NCBI RefSeq assembly: GCF_000718985.1
Contig: NZ_JODL01000018.1
Coordinates: forward strand, 43,100-107,099
Reading direction: 5' to 3'
From: Streptomyces megasporus
Lineage (GTDB): Bacteria > Actinomycetota > Actinomycetes > Streptomycetales > Streptomycetaceae
Length of the DNA: 64,000 nucleotides
The translations under genes and the position numbers were made by a program. Shown piece after piece: positions 38,326 to 49,829 of this stretch. The number at the start of each line of letters is the position of its first letter. The stretch's first letter is position 1. The notes beneath the pieces are model-generated. The model ran no database searches and had not been told where the DNA came from. It saw only the letters and a list, made by a program, of their open reading frames with translations.

Positions 38326-38358
38326 TGAGCGAGAGAGGAGACGGGCGGTGACGCGGCG

Positions 38359-38676
38359 TCAACTTCCCTCGGCAGGGTTCCGGAATCGCCGCATCGCCCG
38401 CACGCACCAGTTCAGCACGGCGGCGTTGATCAGCGCGGAGACCGCGCAGACCGACAGGTAGAAGGCCGTGCCCTCCCACGGCAGCACGGAGATCATCAAC
38501 AGGCTCGGCGGCGCGGTGGCCAACAGGGGGAAGACGCCGGCGAACGAGGCGTCCTCGTGGTGGACGAAGGCCGCGTCGAAGAGCGTCCACAGCAGCAGGG
38601 CGGCGCACAGCGCGAGGTAGCCGCGCGCCGTCCACGTTCCGGCCACCGCCGCCAGGGCGCGCCGTACGACGTTCAT
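38359..38676 (-). CDS. SCO4225-like small membrane protein 1
   Basis: A 105-residue protein with three or four hydrophobic segments. It shares ARGYLALCAALLLW and the following FVHHEDASFAGVFP motif with the paralogue at 40837. This family is known only by an S. coelicolor locus name and has no assigned function. It is inserted on the opposite strand between the kinase and response regulator genes, which hints at a role as an accessory to the two-component system. The ATG at 38676 starts a short positively charged N-terminus. Confidence 0.7.
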   Translation of the reverse strand: MNVVRRALAAVAGTWTARGYLALCAALLLWTLFDAAFVHHEDASFAGVFPLLATAPPSLLMISVLPWEGTAFYLSVCAVSALINAAVLNWCVRAMRRFRNPAEGS

Positions 38677-38904
38677 GTGCCCTCCCCCACTCCCCCGCCG
38701 GCTCGGTGCCGTACAGGCTACCGGCGCCGTACGGCACGGGGGTGACCGCCGGTTCGACGCCATCGGTCACCACGCGGTCGGTCACCACGCGGTGCGCACG
38801 CCGTGGTTCACCGGTGAGCACGTGACCGGGGAGACCCGGGACGTGGAAAGATGACACGGCGCCGGCCGGAGGGTGGACCGGCCACCAGACGAGGAGTGGG
38901 CCTC

Positions 38905-39576
38905 ATGGCCGTCCGTGTGCTGATCGCCGACGACCAGGCCGTGGTCCGTGCGGGCTTCGCCGCCATCGTCGACGCCGAACCGGATTTGTCGGTGGTCGGC
39001 GAGGCCGGTGACGGTGCCACGGCCGTGGCGCTGGCGGCCGAGGTGCGGCCCGACGTGGTGCTGATGGACATCCGCATGCCCGGCATGGACGGGTTGACGG
39101 CCACCCGGCTGATCATCGACGGCGCGGGGGCGGCCCGGGTCCTGGTGCTGACCACCTTCGATCTGGACGCCTACGTCTTCGAGGCGCTGCGCGTCGGAGC
39201 CTCCGGCTTCCTTCTCAAGGACTCCGAGGCGGACGGCCTGCTGTCCGCGATCCGGGTGGTCGCCTCCGGCGAGGGCGTACTGGCCCCGACGGTGACCCGC
39301 CGTCTGATCTCCACCTTCGCCCACGGCGCACCCGCCCCTCCCGGGGCCACCGGAGCGCTGGATCGGCTCACGCCCCGCGAGTGGGAAGTCCTCCTCCTGG
39401 TCGCCTCGGGGCTGACCAACGCCGAGATCGGCGAGCGGCTCGGGGTGTCCGTGGGAACGGTCAAGACGCATGTGAACGCCCTGCTGCGCAAACTGGGGCT
39501 GCGCGACCGGGTCCAGGCCACCATCCTGGCGTACGACACCGGTCTGATCAGGCCGCGCACCACACCGACCGCGTAG
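38905..39576 (+). CDS. NarL/LuxR-type response regulator
   Basis: A 223-residue two-domain regulator. The receiver domain has RVLIADDQAVVRAGF, the phosphorylated Asp in VVLMDIRMPGMDG (about residue 54), and Lys in LLKDSEADG. The C-terminal HTH (about 155-215) has LTPREWEVLLLVASGLTNAE and VSVGTVKTHVNALLRKLGLR. It pairs with the kinase at 36220; the target genes are unknown, although the neighbouring SCO4225-like genes are candidates. The ATG at 38905 follows GAGGAG. Confidence 0.92.
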   Translation: MAVRVLIADDQAVVRAGFAAIVDAEPDLSVVGEAGDGATAVALAAEVRPDVVLMDIRMPGMDGLTATRLIIDGAGAARVLVLTTFDLDAYVFEALRVGASGFLLKDSEADGLLSAIRVVASGEGVLAPTVTRRLISTFAHGAPAPPGATGALDRLTPREWEVLLLVASGLTNAEIGERLGVSVGTVKTHVNALLRKLGLRDRVQATILAYDTGLIRPRTTPTA

Positions 39577-39639
39577 CGGACTTCCCGACCGCGCGAGCCG
39601 GCGGCGGTCGGCGCTGCCGCCGGGTCCCGACGCGCCGCG

Positions 39640-40535
39640 CTACCGGTCCGCCGGCCGGTCGGGTCCGATCGGCAGCCGTACCCGCACCACCCCGGTGGGG
39701 TCCGGATCGGCACGTCCGCCCGCCGCCTCGGAGCGCAGCCGCAGCAGTTCGGCGACCGGTCCCGCGGCAGCCGCCGGCACACCTGTGACGGTGACGGCGA
39801 GTTCCTCCGAGAGCGTTCCAGTACGGCTCGGGCGGCGCCGGTGTCCCCCGCTCCCAGCGCCTCCTCCACGAGGCGGAAGGCCGACAGTCCGACCGCCGCG
39901 GGCAGTTCGGCCACCGCCTCGGGCGGGGCGTGCAGCGTCACGTGCCGGCCGGCCGCCCGTCGGGCGCGGCACAGGTCGCCGATGTCGGCAGCGGTCGGCA
40001 GCGGGGCGGTCCCCGGTACGGTCTCCGGGTCCGGCCGCAGGGCTCCCGCCACCTCCCGCAGGGCCGTGAGCGCGGCCCTGGCCTCGGCCGCGACGTCGTC
40101 CAGCCGCCCCTCCTCCGCCCGGGACACCATCCGGCTCGTCGAGCGCAGGACGGCCCCGTGACCGGTGAAGGCGGCCACGGCACCATGCGGACCGTCCGGC
40201 GGGCGGGCCGCCACCAGCCGCCGCAGCGCCGTCAGCGTCTCGCGACCGGTGCGCACCGCGAGCGTCCGGGCGTCCTCGGTCAGCTCCGGCCTGTCCCCGC
40301 CCAGCCGCCGCGCGGTGTCGGCGCTCACCACGACCGCGGCGAGGTGGTGGGCGTACAGATCGCACCACTCCCCGACCAGCCGCCCGTACGCGGCCCGTAC
40401 CGCCCGCCGCCGCGACGCGCGCCGGACGCGCCACCGAGCGGTCCCGACGCCCAGCGCCGCGACGGTCACGCACAGGACCGCGCACAGGGCCGCGCACAGG
40501 GCCGTGTCCGCCGCGGCGGGGGTGTTCTCCCTCAT
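39640..40535 (-). pseudogene. Broken histidine-kinase-like paralogue
   Basis: The coding signal begins at the ATG at 40535 with one N-terminal membrane helix, then a DHp-like segment in which the phospho-acceptor His is Cys (GEWCDLYAHHLAAVVVSADT), then a second DHp-like segment (SRAEEGRLDDVAAEARAAL) matching the end of the kinase at 36220. Near 39812-39816 the frame breaks: RAVLERS in one frame continues as LSEELAVTVTG in another to the stop at 39640. One missing base explains it. The absence of an acceptor His suggests it was a pseudokinase before the break; a sequencing error is possible. Confidence 0.6.
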
Positions 40536-40760
40536 CTCGGTGCGAGCCTACGGAGAGCCGGGAGGAGACGGGTCGCCCACCGGTACGAGGTGCCCTCCAT
40601 CGCTGGTTGGAGACGTCTTTCGTGCCGCCGGCCGAGGAGCGCGCCGCGGGCGGGCGGAAAGCTTGGGGCATGGCGTTTCCGCGGCCCATCGGGACATCTC
40701 CACTCCGCCGGACCGGCCCGAAACGACGCCGAGTCGGCACCGCGACACGGCGGTGCGACC

Positions 40761-40820
40761 ACACGGCACCACCACGACGACACGGCACCACCACGCCGGC
40801 ACGACGACAGCACGACGACA
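40761..40820. repeat. Short direct repeats before the second SCO4225-like gene
   Basis: ACACGGCACCACCACG occurs at 40761-40776 and 40780-40795 (19-base period), followed by CACGACGACA at 40800-40809 and 40811-40820 (11-base period). The block ends 16 bases before the ATG at 40837. The remainder of the 300-base gap (40536-40760) shows no gene. Confidence 0.7.
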
Positions 40821-40836
40821 TGAGAGGCAGACGGAG

Positions 40837-41163
40837 ATGAACGACAAGCCCGGTTCCCTGCGGCGGATCGCCGACGGCGTCGCGGACAACCGGATCGCCC
40901 GGGGCTATCTGGCGCTGTGCGCCGCCCTGCTGCTGTGGGTGGCCTTCGACTCGACCCTCGTCCACCACGAGGACGCCTCGTTCGCGGGCGTGTGGCCGGT
41001 CCTGCTCACCTTCCCGACCGGGTCGGCCGTCCTCGCCCTCCCCGACGAGGGCACGGTCGCGGTGGCGTCCTACTACGCGCTGGTCCCGGCCGCGGCGGTG
41101 CTCAACGCCTGGCTGTTCAGCGCGCTGCTGCGCCGACTGCGCGGCCGGGCCGTCCGCGCCTGA
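40837..41163 (+). CDS. SCO4225-like small membrane protein 2
   Basis: A 108-residue paralogue of the gene at 38359, sharing IARGYLALCAALLLW and LVHHEDASFAGVWP, with three or four hydrophobic segments. It is divergent from the broken kinase paralogue, as the first copy neighbours the intact kinase, so the kinase and SCO4225-like genes appear to have been duplicated together. The ATG at 40837 follows GACGGAG. Function unknown. Confidence 0.7.
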   Translation: MNDKPGSLRRIADGVADNRIARGYLALCAALLLWVAFDSTLVHHEDASFAGVWPVLLTFPTGSAVLALPDEGTVAVASYYALVPAAAVLNAWLFSALLRRLRGRAVRA

Positions 41164-41256
41164 CCCCTTCCGGTGCGGCCGGCGGCGGTCGCCCGGTGGC
41201 AGCCGCCGGTCGTCCCACCACACGGAAGGGCCCGCGGTCGCGGAGGTGAGGGACGG

Positions 41257-41292
41257 GACGAGGGGCCCGACCGGAAGGCCGGGCCCCTCGTC
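41257..41292. terminator. Hairpin terminator between convergent genes
   Basis: GACGAGGGGCCCG (41257-41269) and CGGGCCCCTCGTC (41280-41292) form a perfect 13-bp stem serving the SCO4225-like gene and the M23 peptidase gene. Confidence 0.8.
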
Positions 41293-41310
41293 ACCGTCGG
41301 TGGCTCGGTG

Positions 41311-42135
41311 TCAACACACCGGGACGCCGGGGAGCCTGGCGTCGGGGTGGGCGATGTAGATGTTGGAGATGAAGCCTCCCTGGTCACGGAGCTTGCTCCA
41401 CCAGTTGTTGGTGTAGCCCTCGGCGTTGACGGTGTCGCCCTGCTTCTGGCAGACGACCGTGACCCGGGTCGGGCCGGCCAGGCTGGTCACCACGGGCGAG
41501 GAGAGGTAGGCGTCCGCGCGGACCCGCACGCCCGAGCCCCAGGTCATGAAGGAGGTGCCACCGCCGCAGCCGTTGTCACTGGTCAGGTAGTACTGGTGGT
41601 AGCTGCCGGGGTAGGCGAGCGCGGAGCCGTTGATCCGGATGTTCTGGCCCACGCCGTTGTAGAGCTGCTCGTAGTGGATGTGGGCGCCGGAGGAGTGTCC
41701 GGTGCTGCCGGTGGTGCCGATCTGTTGCCCCTGGGCGACCCAGGAGCCACTGGCCACCGAGAACGCGGCGAGGTGGAAGTAGTAGGTCTTCCAGCCGCCG
41801 CCGTGGTCGATGACGATGTAGTTCCCGGCGCCGCCGGCCTGGTAGTGCCGGGTGGCGGTGCCGGCCGCGGAGGCCAGGACCGGGGTGCCGGCGGTGGTCC
41901 CGCCGTCGGCGCGGACGAAGTCCAGAGCGCGGCGCACCTCGGCGGAGTGGTGACTGTAGGTCCACTTCTGGCCGCAGGGGTAGGGCGCCTTGAAGTTGGG
42001 CGTGGCCAGCGTGCCGGCCTCTCCGGCCCGGGCGGGGGCGGCGGCCAGGCCGGCCAGCACCACCAGCGCGCCCAGCAGGACGGCCAGGGTCCGTCTGAGC
42101 GGCAACCGTGGGGAGGCGGAGGATATCGAGGACAT
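41311..42135 (-). CDS. Secreted M23-family (LytM-like) metallopeptidase with C-terminal SH3-like domain
   Basis: A 274-residue exported peptidoglycan endopeptidase. The signal peptide (about 1-37) contains LAVLLGALVVLAGLAAAP and ends near ARA. The M23 domain (about 45-180) has the zinc ligands in SHHSAEVRRALDFVRADGG and the HxH of GAHIHYEQLYNG, with a catalytic His in TYYFHLAAFS. The C-terminal part (about 195-274) looks like an SH3-type wall-binding domain with conserved Trp and Cys. It would cut peptide cross-links in the cell wall. The ATG at 42135 is followed by the Arg-containing signal. Confidence 0.9.
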   Translation of the reverse strand: MSSISSASPRLPLRRTLAVLLGALVVLAGLAAAPARAGEAGTLATPNFKAPYPCGQKWTYSHHSAEVRRALDFVRADGGTTAGTPVLASAAGTATRHYQAGGAGNYIVIDHGGGWKTYYFHLAAFSVASGSWVAQGQQIGTTGSTGHSSGAHIHYEQLYNGVGQNIRINGSALAYPGSYHQYYLTSDNGCGGGTSFMTWGSGVRVRADAYLSSPVVTSLAGPTRVTVVCQKQGDTVNAEGYTNNWWSKLRDQGGFISNIYIAHPDARLPGVPVC

Positions 42136-42277
42136 GCTTCGGCTCCTCGTGAGGTGAGGGTGGGGGTGCGCAGCCCACGGGACGCGCCGGCCGGCGGCTG
42201 CGCGGTGCGGCGACCGTAGCCGCGCCCGAGTACCCGCCGCAACGGGGCGCGGGACCTTTCGCCCCGACCGGAATGTT

Positions 42278-42290
42278 TTGTCCCTGACAA
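42278..42290. promoter_or_regulatory. Inverted repeat upstream of the M23 peptidase gene
   Basis: TTGTC-CCT-GACAA is a perfect short inverted repeat in the AT-richest part of the spacer, about 143 bases before the start. It is a candidate operator or promoter element. Confidence 0.35.
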
Positions 42291-42481
42291 CTTTGAGGTT
42301 TCCCGCGTCCCTGCCCCCGGGCTCCGAGGTGGCGGCGCGGCTCCCGTCCTCTTCCCCCTCGTCGCACCGGCCGCCGAGCCCGCGCGGCCACCACCGCCCC
42401 CGACGGGGAGCGTCCACCCTGCGTCCGATCCCGTCCCCATCGTGGTCGGGATGCGACCGTGTCCGTTCGTGGCCTCGTCGT

Positions 42482-42880
42482 ATGCCAGAGCGGACGATCC
42501 GTATCCGGGGCGTCCGGATCGACCGTCCGAAGTGCCTGGACGTGGACGTCCCGCGCGGCCGGCCGTGTTCGTCGGCGTGTCCGGGTCGGGCAAGTCGTCA
42601 CTGGCGTTCGACACGATCGCGGTGGAGGCCGGGCACCGACTCGGCGAGACTCACCCGCCGTTCGTCCGCGACCGGCTGCCGAAGTGGACGAGCCCCGAGA
42701 CCGAGGGCGTTGAGGGGCTCTCCCCGGTGGTGGTGATCGGCCGGCGCAGGACCGGCGAGGCCGTGGTGAGCGCCGACCGACTCGTCGACCTCGGCCCGGG
42801 CCCTGGCGAACACGGGGGTCGGATCCCCCACCAGGGGCCGGTCGCCGAGATCGACGCCACGGCCACCGCCGCTCTCAGGG
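42482..42880 (+). pseudogene. UvrA-like pseudogene with internal deletion
   Basis: The start MPERTIRIRGVRIDRPKCLD matches the N-terminus of short UvrA-like ATPases. The signal then shifts frame near 42565-42575 and continues as [18 protein letters not shown] (Walker A) and EGLSPVVVIGRRRTG. At about 42757 it jumps directly to ADRLVDLGPGPGEHGGRI, which belongs at the extreme C-terminus of UvrA. Most of the two ATPase units, including the zinc pairs and signature motifs, is therefore missing. It is a decayed relative of the intact gene at 33599. Confidence 0.75.
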
Positions 42881-43009
42881 CTCCCGACGCGTCAGGGTCC
42901 CAAGGCGCCGCCGACCGCGGTTGGGAGCGCTCCTCCTCACCCGGAGCTTCCCCGGGCGGACGGACCGCTCGGCCGGAGGGCACGGCCGACCGCACCGCGC
43001 CGAGAAACC

Positions 43010-44011
43010 TCACTCACCCGCGGCGGCCCTGCGACGGCGTACGACCAGAACGGCTCCCGCGACGATCGCGGCGCTGCCGATGGCGGCCCCGGTCGGCAGC
43101 GCGCTCGACGCACCGGTCTCGGCGAGCCGGCCGCCGACCGGCGACTCGGCGCGGTCGCCCTGCGGGGCGTGGCCGGCCTTGTCACCGCCGTTCCGCTCCT
43201 GGTCCGTCCCGGCCGGGGCGTCCGTGTTCCCCGGCTTGCCCTTGGCGTCCTCGACCTTGCCGGGCTCGCTGCCCGCCGGAAGGACGGTGAAGTCGAACTG
43301 GCTGATCTCGTCGTGGCCGCACTGGCCGTCCTCGCCGTACGAGTGCCCCGTGGTGAAGAAGTAGCCCGTGCCCGCCTTGGCGGCCCGGCCCACCTTGACG
43401 CGCATGTCGGTGTCCGCGTGCTCGCCCGGTTCGAGGACGCCCACGGTGGCGAAGTCCTGGTTGTCGTCCCACTCCGCGCCCTCGCCCTCGACGGGCTTCC
43501 ACGCGCCGCTCCGCGGGTCCAGCCACTCGACGGTGACGGCGAGTTCGGACACGTCGTCGATCCTCGGATCGGCGGTGCCGAGGTAGAGGGTGATGTCGGT
43601 CTCCATCAGCGTGACCGTGGAGACGTTGACGACGCGGTAGGTGAACTCGTGCCACCCGGATCCGGCGACCATCTTGCTCGGGAGGCCGCGCAGCTCCGTC
43701 TTCCCCCGGGTCTCCTCGGGAATGCCGGAGCAGAAGGCCGGGCGGGTGTACGTCGGAGACGGCGTGGCGCTCGGCGTCGTCGTCACCGAGGACTTCGGCT
43801 CGGCCCGCTCCGGAGAGGCCGCCGTGCCTTCCGACTGTCCGGCCGAGGAGTCCCCCTCATCGGCGGCTTTGCCGGTGGTGGCCGTCGCGGAGGGAGCACC
43901 GCTGTCCGCCGACGTACCTTCCTGCGCGTGCGCGGCGGGGGAGGCGAGCAGCGACACGGAGCCGACGGCGGCGATGACTGCGGCGGTCGACAGGGCACGG
44001 TGAAGCTTCAT
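43010..44011 (-). CDS. Secreted surface protein with LAETG sortase E signal
   Basis: A 333-residue exported protein. The signal peptide (about 1-29) ends ASPAAHA; a Ser/Ala/Glu-rich segment follows to about residue 85; a globular beta-rich region with two cysteines spans about 90-245; a Gly/Asp-rich linker leads to LAETG, a hydrophobic helix (GAAIGSAAIVAGAVLVV) and the Arg tail RRRRAAAGE. The LAxTG signal is characteristic of class E sortases in Streptomyces, so the protein should be linked to peptidoglycan. A Crp-like palindrome lies 89-102 bases upstream. The globular domain was not recognised. Confidence 0.85.
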   Translation of the reverse strand: MKLHRALSTAAVIAAVGSVSLLASPAAHAQEGTSADSGAPSATATTGKAADEGDSSAGQSEGTAASPERAEPKSSVTTTPSATPSPTYTRPAFCSGIPEETRGKTELRGLPSKMVAGSGWHEFTYRVVNVSTVTLMETDITLYLGTADPRIDDVSELAVTVEWLDPRSGAWKPVEGEGAEWDDNQDFATVGVLEPGEHADTDMRVKVGRAAKAGTGYFFTTGHSYGEDGQCGHDEISQFDFTVLPAGSEPGKVEDAKGKPGNTDAPAGTDQERNGGDKAGHAPQGDRAESPVGGRLAETGASSALPTGAAIGSAAIVAGAVLVVRRRRAAAGE

Positions 44012-44099
44012 GGATTCCTTCCATGGATGCCGAACGTGGTCTCCCCGTGGGACTCACCCGCCCTGTCGGCGGGTTGCACCTCGCACGGAGACGCTCGTC

Positions 44100-44113
44100 G
44101 TGATCTACGTCAC
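44100..44113. promoter_or_regulatory. Crp-like site before the LAETG protein gene
   Basis: GTGATCTACGTCAC fits the Streptomyces Crp pattern GTG-N6-G-N-CAC and is the core of the inverted repeat CGTGA-TCTACG-TCACG. Confidence 0.5.
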
Positions 44114-44248
44114 GGAAGGACTTTCCTGCGGCGAGCCCGCGGGGCCGCGGTGCGGTCGTGGGCGTACCGGACCCGGTGGCCGCGGACGGGTGAGCGGGCC
44201 GCCGGTGGACGTCACGTACCGCCACGTGTGCCGCGGCCCCGGCGTCCG

Positions 44249-44371
44249 TCAGCCCTGTCGGGCCTTGAAGCGCGGATTCTTCTTGTTGACGACGAAGGTC
44301 ACGCCCCGCCGACGGACCACCTGGGCCCCCGGCACGGACTTCAACGAGCGCAAGGACTTGCGCACCTTCAT
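44249..44371 (-). CDS. rpmJ: Ribosomal protein L36, zinc-independent paralogue
   Basis: A 40-residue protein ([19 protein letters not shown] ... [11 protein letters not shown]). It lacks the CxxC...C/H zinc ribbon of standard L36, which identifies the C-minus form that replaces the zinc-binding protein when zinc is scarce, usually under Zur control. It lies 156 bases after the zinc-free L33 gene on the same strand, an arrangement also known in S. coelicolor. The ATG at 44371 is certain from the conserved start. No A/T-rich Zur box is visible just upstream; it may be transcribed from the L33 promoter if the hairpin between them is read through. Confidence 0.95.
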   Translation of the reverse strand: MKVRKSLRSLKSVPGAQVVRRRGVTFVVNKKNPRFKARQG

Positions 44372-44502
44372 GGCTTTTCTCCCTTCTCGCCCTTCCCACC
44401 GTCCCGCCCTCCGCCCGGCGGCGGGCCCACCGGGCCGTGGCCGGTCACGAGCGGAGGACGGGGTGAGCGGGGTGGGCGCCGAACCTCATGGGTTCCCACG
44501 GG

Positions 44503-44521
44503 CCCCCGCCAGAGGCGGGGG
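44503..44521. terminator. Hairpin between the L33 and L36 genes
   Basis: CCCCCGCC-AGA-GGCGGGGG lies 7 bases after the L33 stop on the minus strand; it could terminate or attenuate transcription into the L36 gene. Confidence 0.55.
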
Positions 44522-44527
44522 TTCGGA

Positions 44528-44692
44528 TCACCGTTCCTCGCGGAAGAGGACGTGCTTCCCGGCCACCGGGTCGTACTTGCGCAGGACGAGGCGGTCGGGG
44601 TCGTTGTGACGGTTCTTGCGCGTCACGTAGGTGACACCCGTACCGGCCGTCGACCTCAGCGTGACGACGGGGCGCGTGTTCGTGCGTGTCAT
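44528..44692 (-). CDS. rpmG: Ribosomal protein L33, zinc-independent paralogue
   Basis: A 54-residue protein with the L33 core [20 protein letters not shown] and the end [16 protein letters not shown]. It has no cysteines, so it is the zinc-free form that substitutes for the zinc-binding L33 during zinc limitation. It precedes the zinc-free L36 gene. The ATG at 44692 follows AAGGAGGA. In related organisms these paralogues are repressed by Zur, but no convincing Zur palindrome could be seen in the 100 bases upstream. Confidence 0.95.
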   Translation of the reverse strand: MTRTNTRPVVTLRSTAGTGVTYVTRKNRHNDPDRLVLRKYDPVAGKHVLFREER

Positions 44693-44966
44693 GGAGTCCT
44701 CCTTTCGCCCGCATCACGCGGAATTGATCCGCGCATGCCGGCCACGTGTCCCGCAACAACCACCCCCGTCGCCGCATTCCCGCTCCGGCACGGCGGACGA
44801 CCACACCACCCGGGAGAACCGGACCGCACGGCCGGGCCACCGCCCGTCCCTCCGTCATTCCGGCGGTGGGGCGCCCACCGCCCCGCCTGTTCCGGGTGGT
44901 GGGCGCGGTCGTGGGGCCGGTGGCGTGATCGGTCGGTGCTCGACGTCGCCACGTCGCCTCGCCCCG
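44693..44966. other. Gap between the geosmin synthase and L33 genes
   Basis: Contains the L33 leader and the region downstream of geoA. No gene, no Zur-like palindrome and no obvious strong terminator were found here. Confidence 0.4.
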
Positions 44967-48744
<3,778 letters not shown>

Positions 48745-49093
48745 CGGCTGTGTCTCCCCTGTGTGAGGCGCGTGGTGCGCCGTGCTGGGGAGATCCCGCA
48801 CCCGAGCGTCGGGAGCGGGATCTCCGGCGGTCGGCCAGAACGCTAGGTTTCGCCGCGGGGACACAACAGAATTACCCGTCTCTTTCATCAGATCGGATGC
48901 TTCCGGGCCACCGGTGTTTGCGGCTCACCGCACCGAATCCGCACCGGGCACGGATCATCGAGGCGCTCCCGGCCGCTTCACCCGATGCACGTTTTCCGGT
49001 TTTCGGCACGTACTTCGCCGAGGCTCACCGCAACGGGGGAATCCGCCGCCGTTCCCCTGCGCCCGTCTCTCCGGGCCGCATAGAGAAATACCC
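48745..49093. other. Divergent spacer upstream of the encapsulin-geoA operon
   Basis: No gene is seen in 349 bases. On the minus strand TTGTGT and TAGCGT, about 15 bases apart near 48841-48873, could be a weak promoter for the encapsulin-geoA operon. The plus-strand gene at 49094 starts from the other end. Confidence 0.35.
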
Positions 49094-49810
49094 GTGAATC
49101 GACGGCAGAGCAGGTTGGGTGCGTGCGCGATGGTGACCGGCGCCGTCCTCGCGTTCGTCGTGCCGGACGGTGCCCGCGCCGAGGAACGGACCGGTCCGGG
49201 GCCCGCACCGCCGGGCATCGGGATCCGAGCCGGAGACGGCATCGAGGTCCGACTGACCGACGGCCGGTCCTCACTGGAGGTCGTGGCACGGCCGAAATGC
49301 CCGAGCCTGTCCGTGGCGATCACGACCGGTGAGCATCCCGGCGCACGGCTCGCGGTGATCCTGGGCCACCCGTGCCCACCACCCCCGACGTCCTCACCGT
49401 CTCCCACACCACCTCCCACACCGCCTCCCACACCGCCCCCGACATCCCCGACACCGGTGCCGCCTCCCGCCCCCACACCGACCTCGTCCCCGGTCCCCAC
49501 TCCCGGTGCTTCGTCGCCGACGCCCCGTCCGACGCCCTCCGGGCCCGCCGCCACACGGACACCGACGACCGCTCCCGCGGCCGTGCCGAGGCCCCCGGAA
49601 GCGCCCGTGCCGTCCCGTGAGATCCCGCCGCCGCGGACCGTGCCTTCCCCCGAGGCTTCGCCCACGCCCCTCTTCCGTGCCGCCACCCCCCGTCGGGGGC
49701 ACGGTGGCGGCCTTCCGCTCATCGGCCGCACCCTGCTGATCGTCGCCCCCGCCGTCCTGGCCGCCGCCGCGCTGCGTCCCCGTTCCGGTTCGGGCTCCCG
49801 TTCCCGCTGA
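49094..49810 (+). CDS. Exported Pro/Thr-rich protein with C-terminal membrane helix
   Basis: A 238-residue protein of unknown function. The signal peptide (RLGACAMVTGAVLAFVVPDGARA) is followed by a small folded part of about 60 residues containing two cysteines, then about 100 residues rich in Pro, Thr and Ser with PPTPPPT-type repeats, and finally a hydrophobic helix (LIGRTLLIVAPAVLAAAAL) with a basic tail. This is the layout of a membrane-anchored wall-spanning stalk protein. The GTG at 49094 has a weak ribosome binding site. The DUF4239 gene follows after 19 bases, so the two are probably co-transcribed. Confidence 0.65.
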   Translation: MNRRQSRLGACAMVTGAVLAFVVPDGARAEERTGPGPAPPGIGIRAGDGIEVRLTDGRSSLEVVARPKCPSLSVAITTGEHPGARLAVILGHPCPPPPTSSPSPTPPPTPPPTPPPTSPTPVPPPAPTPTSSPVPTPGASSPTPRPTPSGPAATRTPTTAPAAVPRPPEAPVPSREIPPPRTVPSPEASPTPLFRAATPRRGHGGGLPLIGRTLLIVAPAVLAAAALRPRSGSGSRSR

Positions 49811-49829
49811 ACCCCGCTGGAGGACTTCC

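Noticed and set aside
44693..44760. A Zur box before the zinc-free L33 gene
   Set aside because: The only palindrome-like part (GCGGAATTGATCCGC) does not match the Zur consensus pattern.
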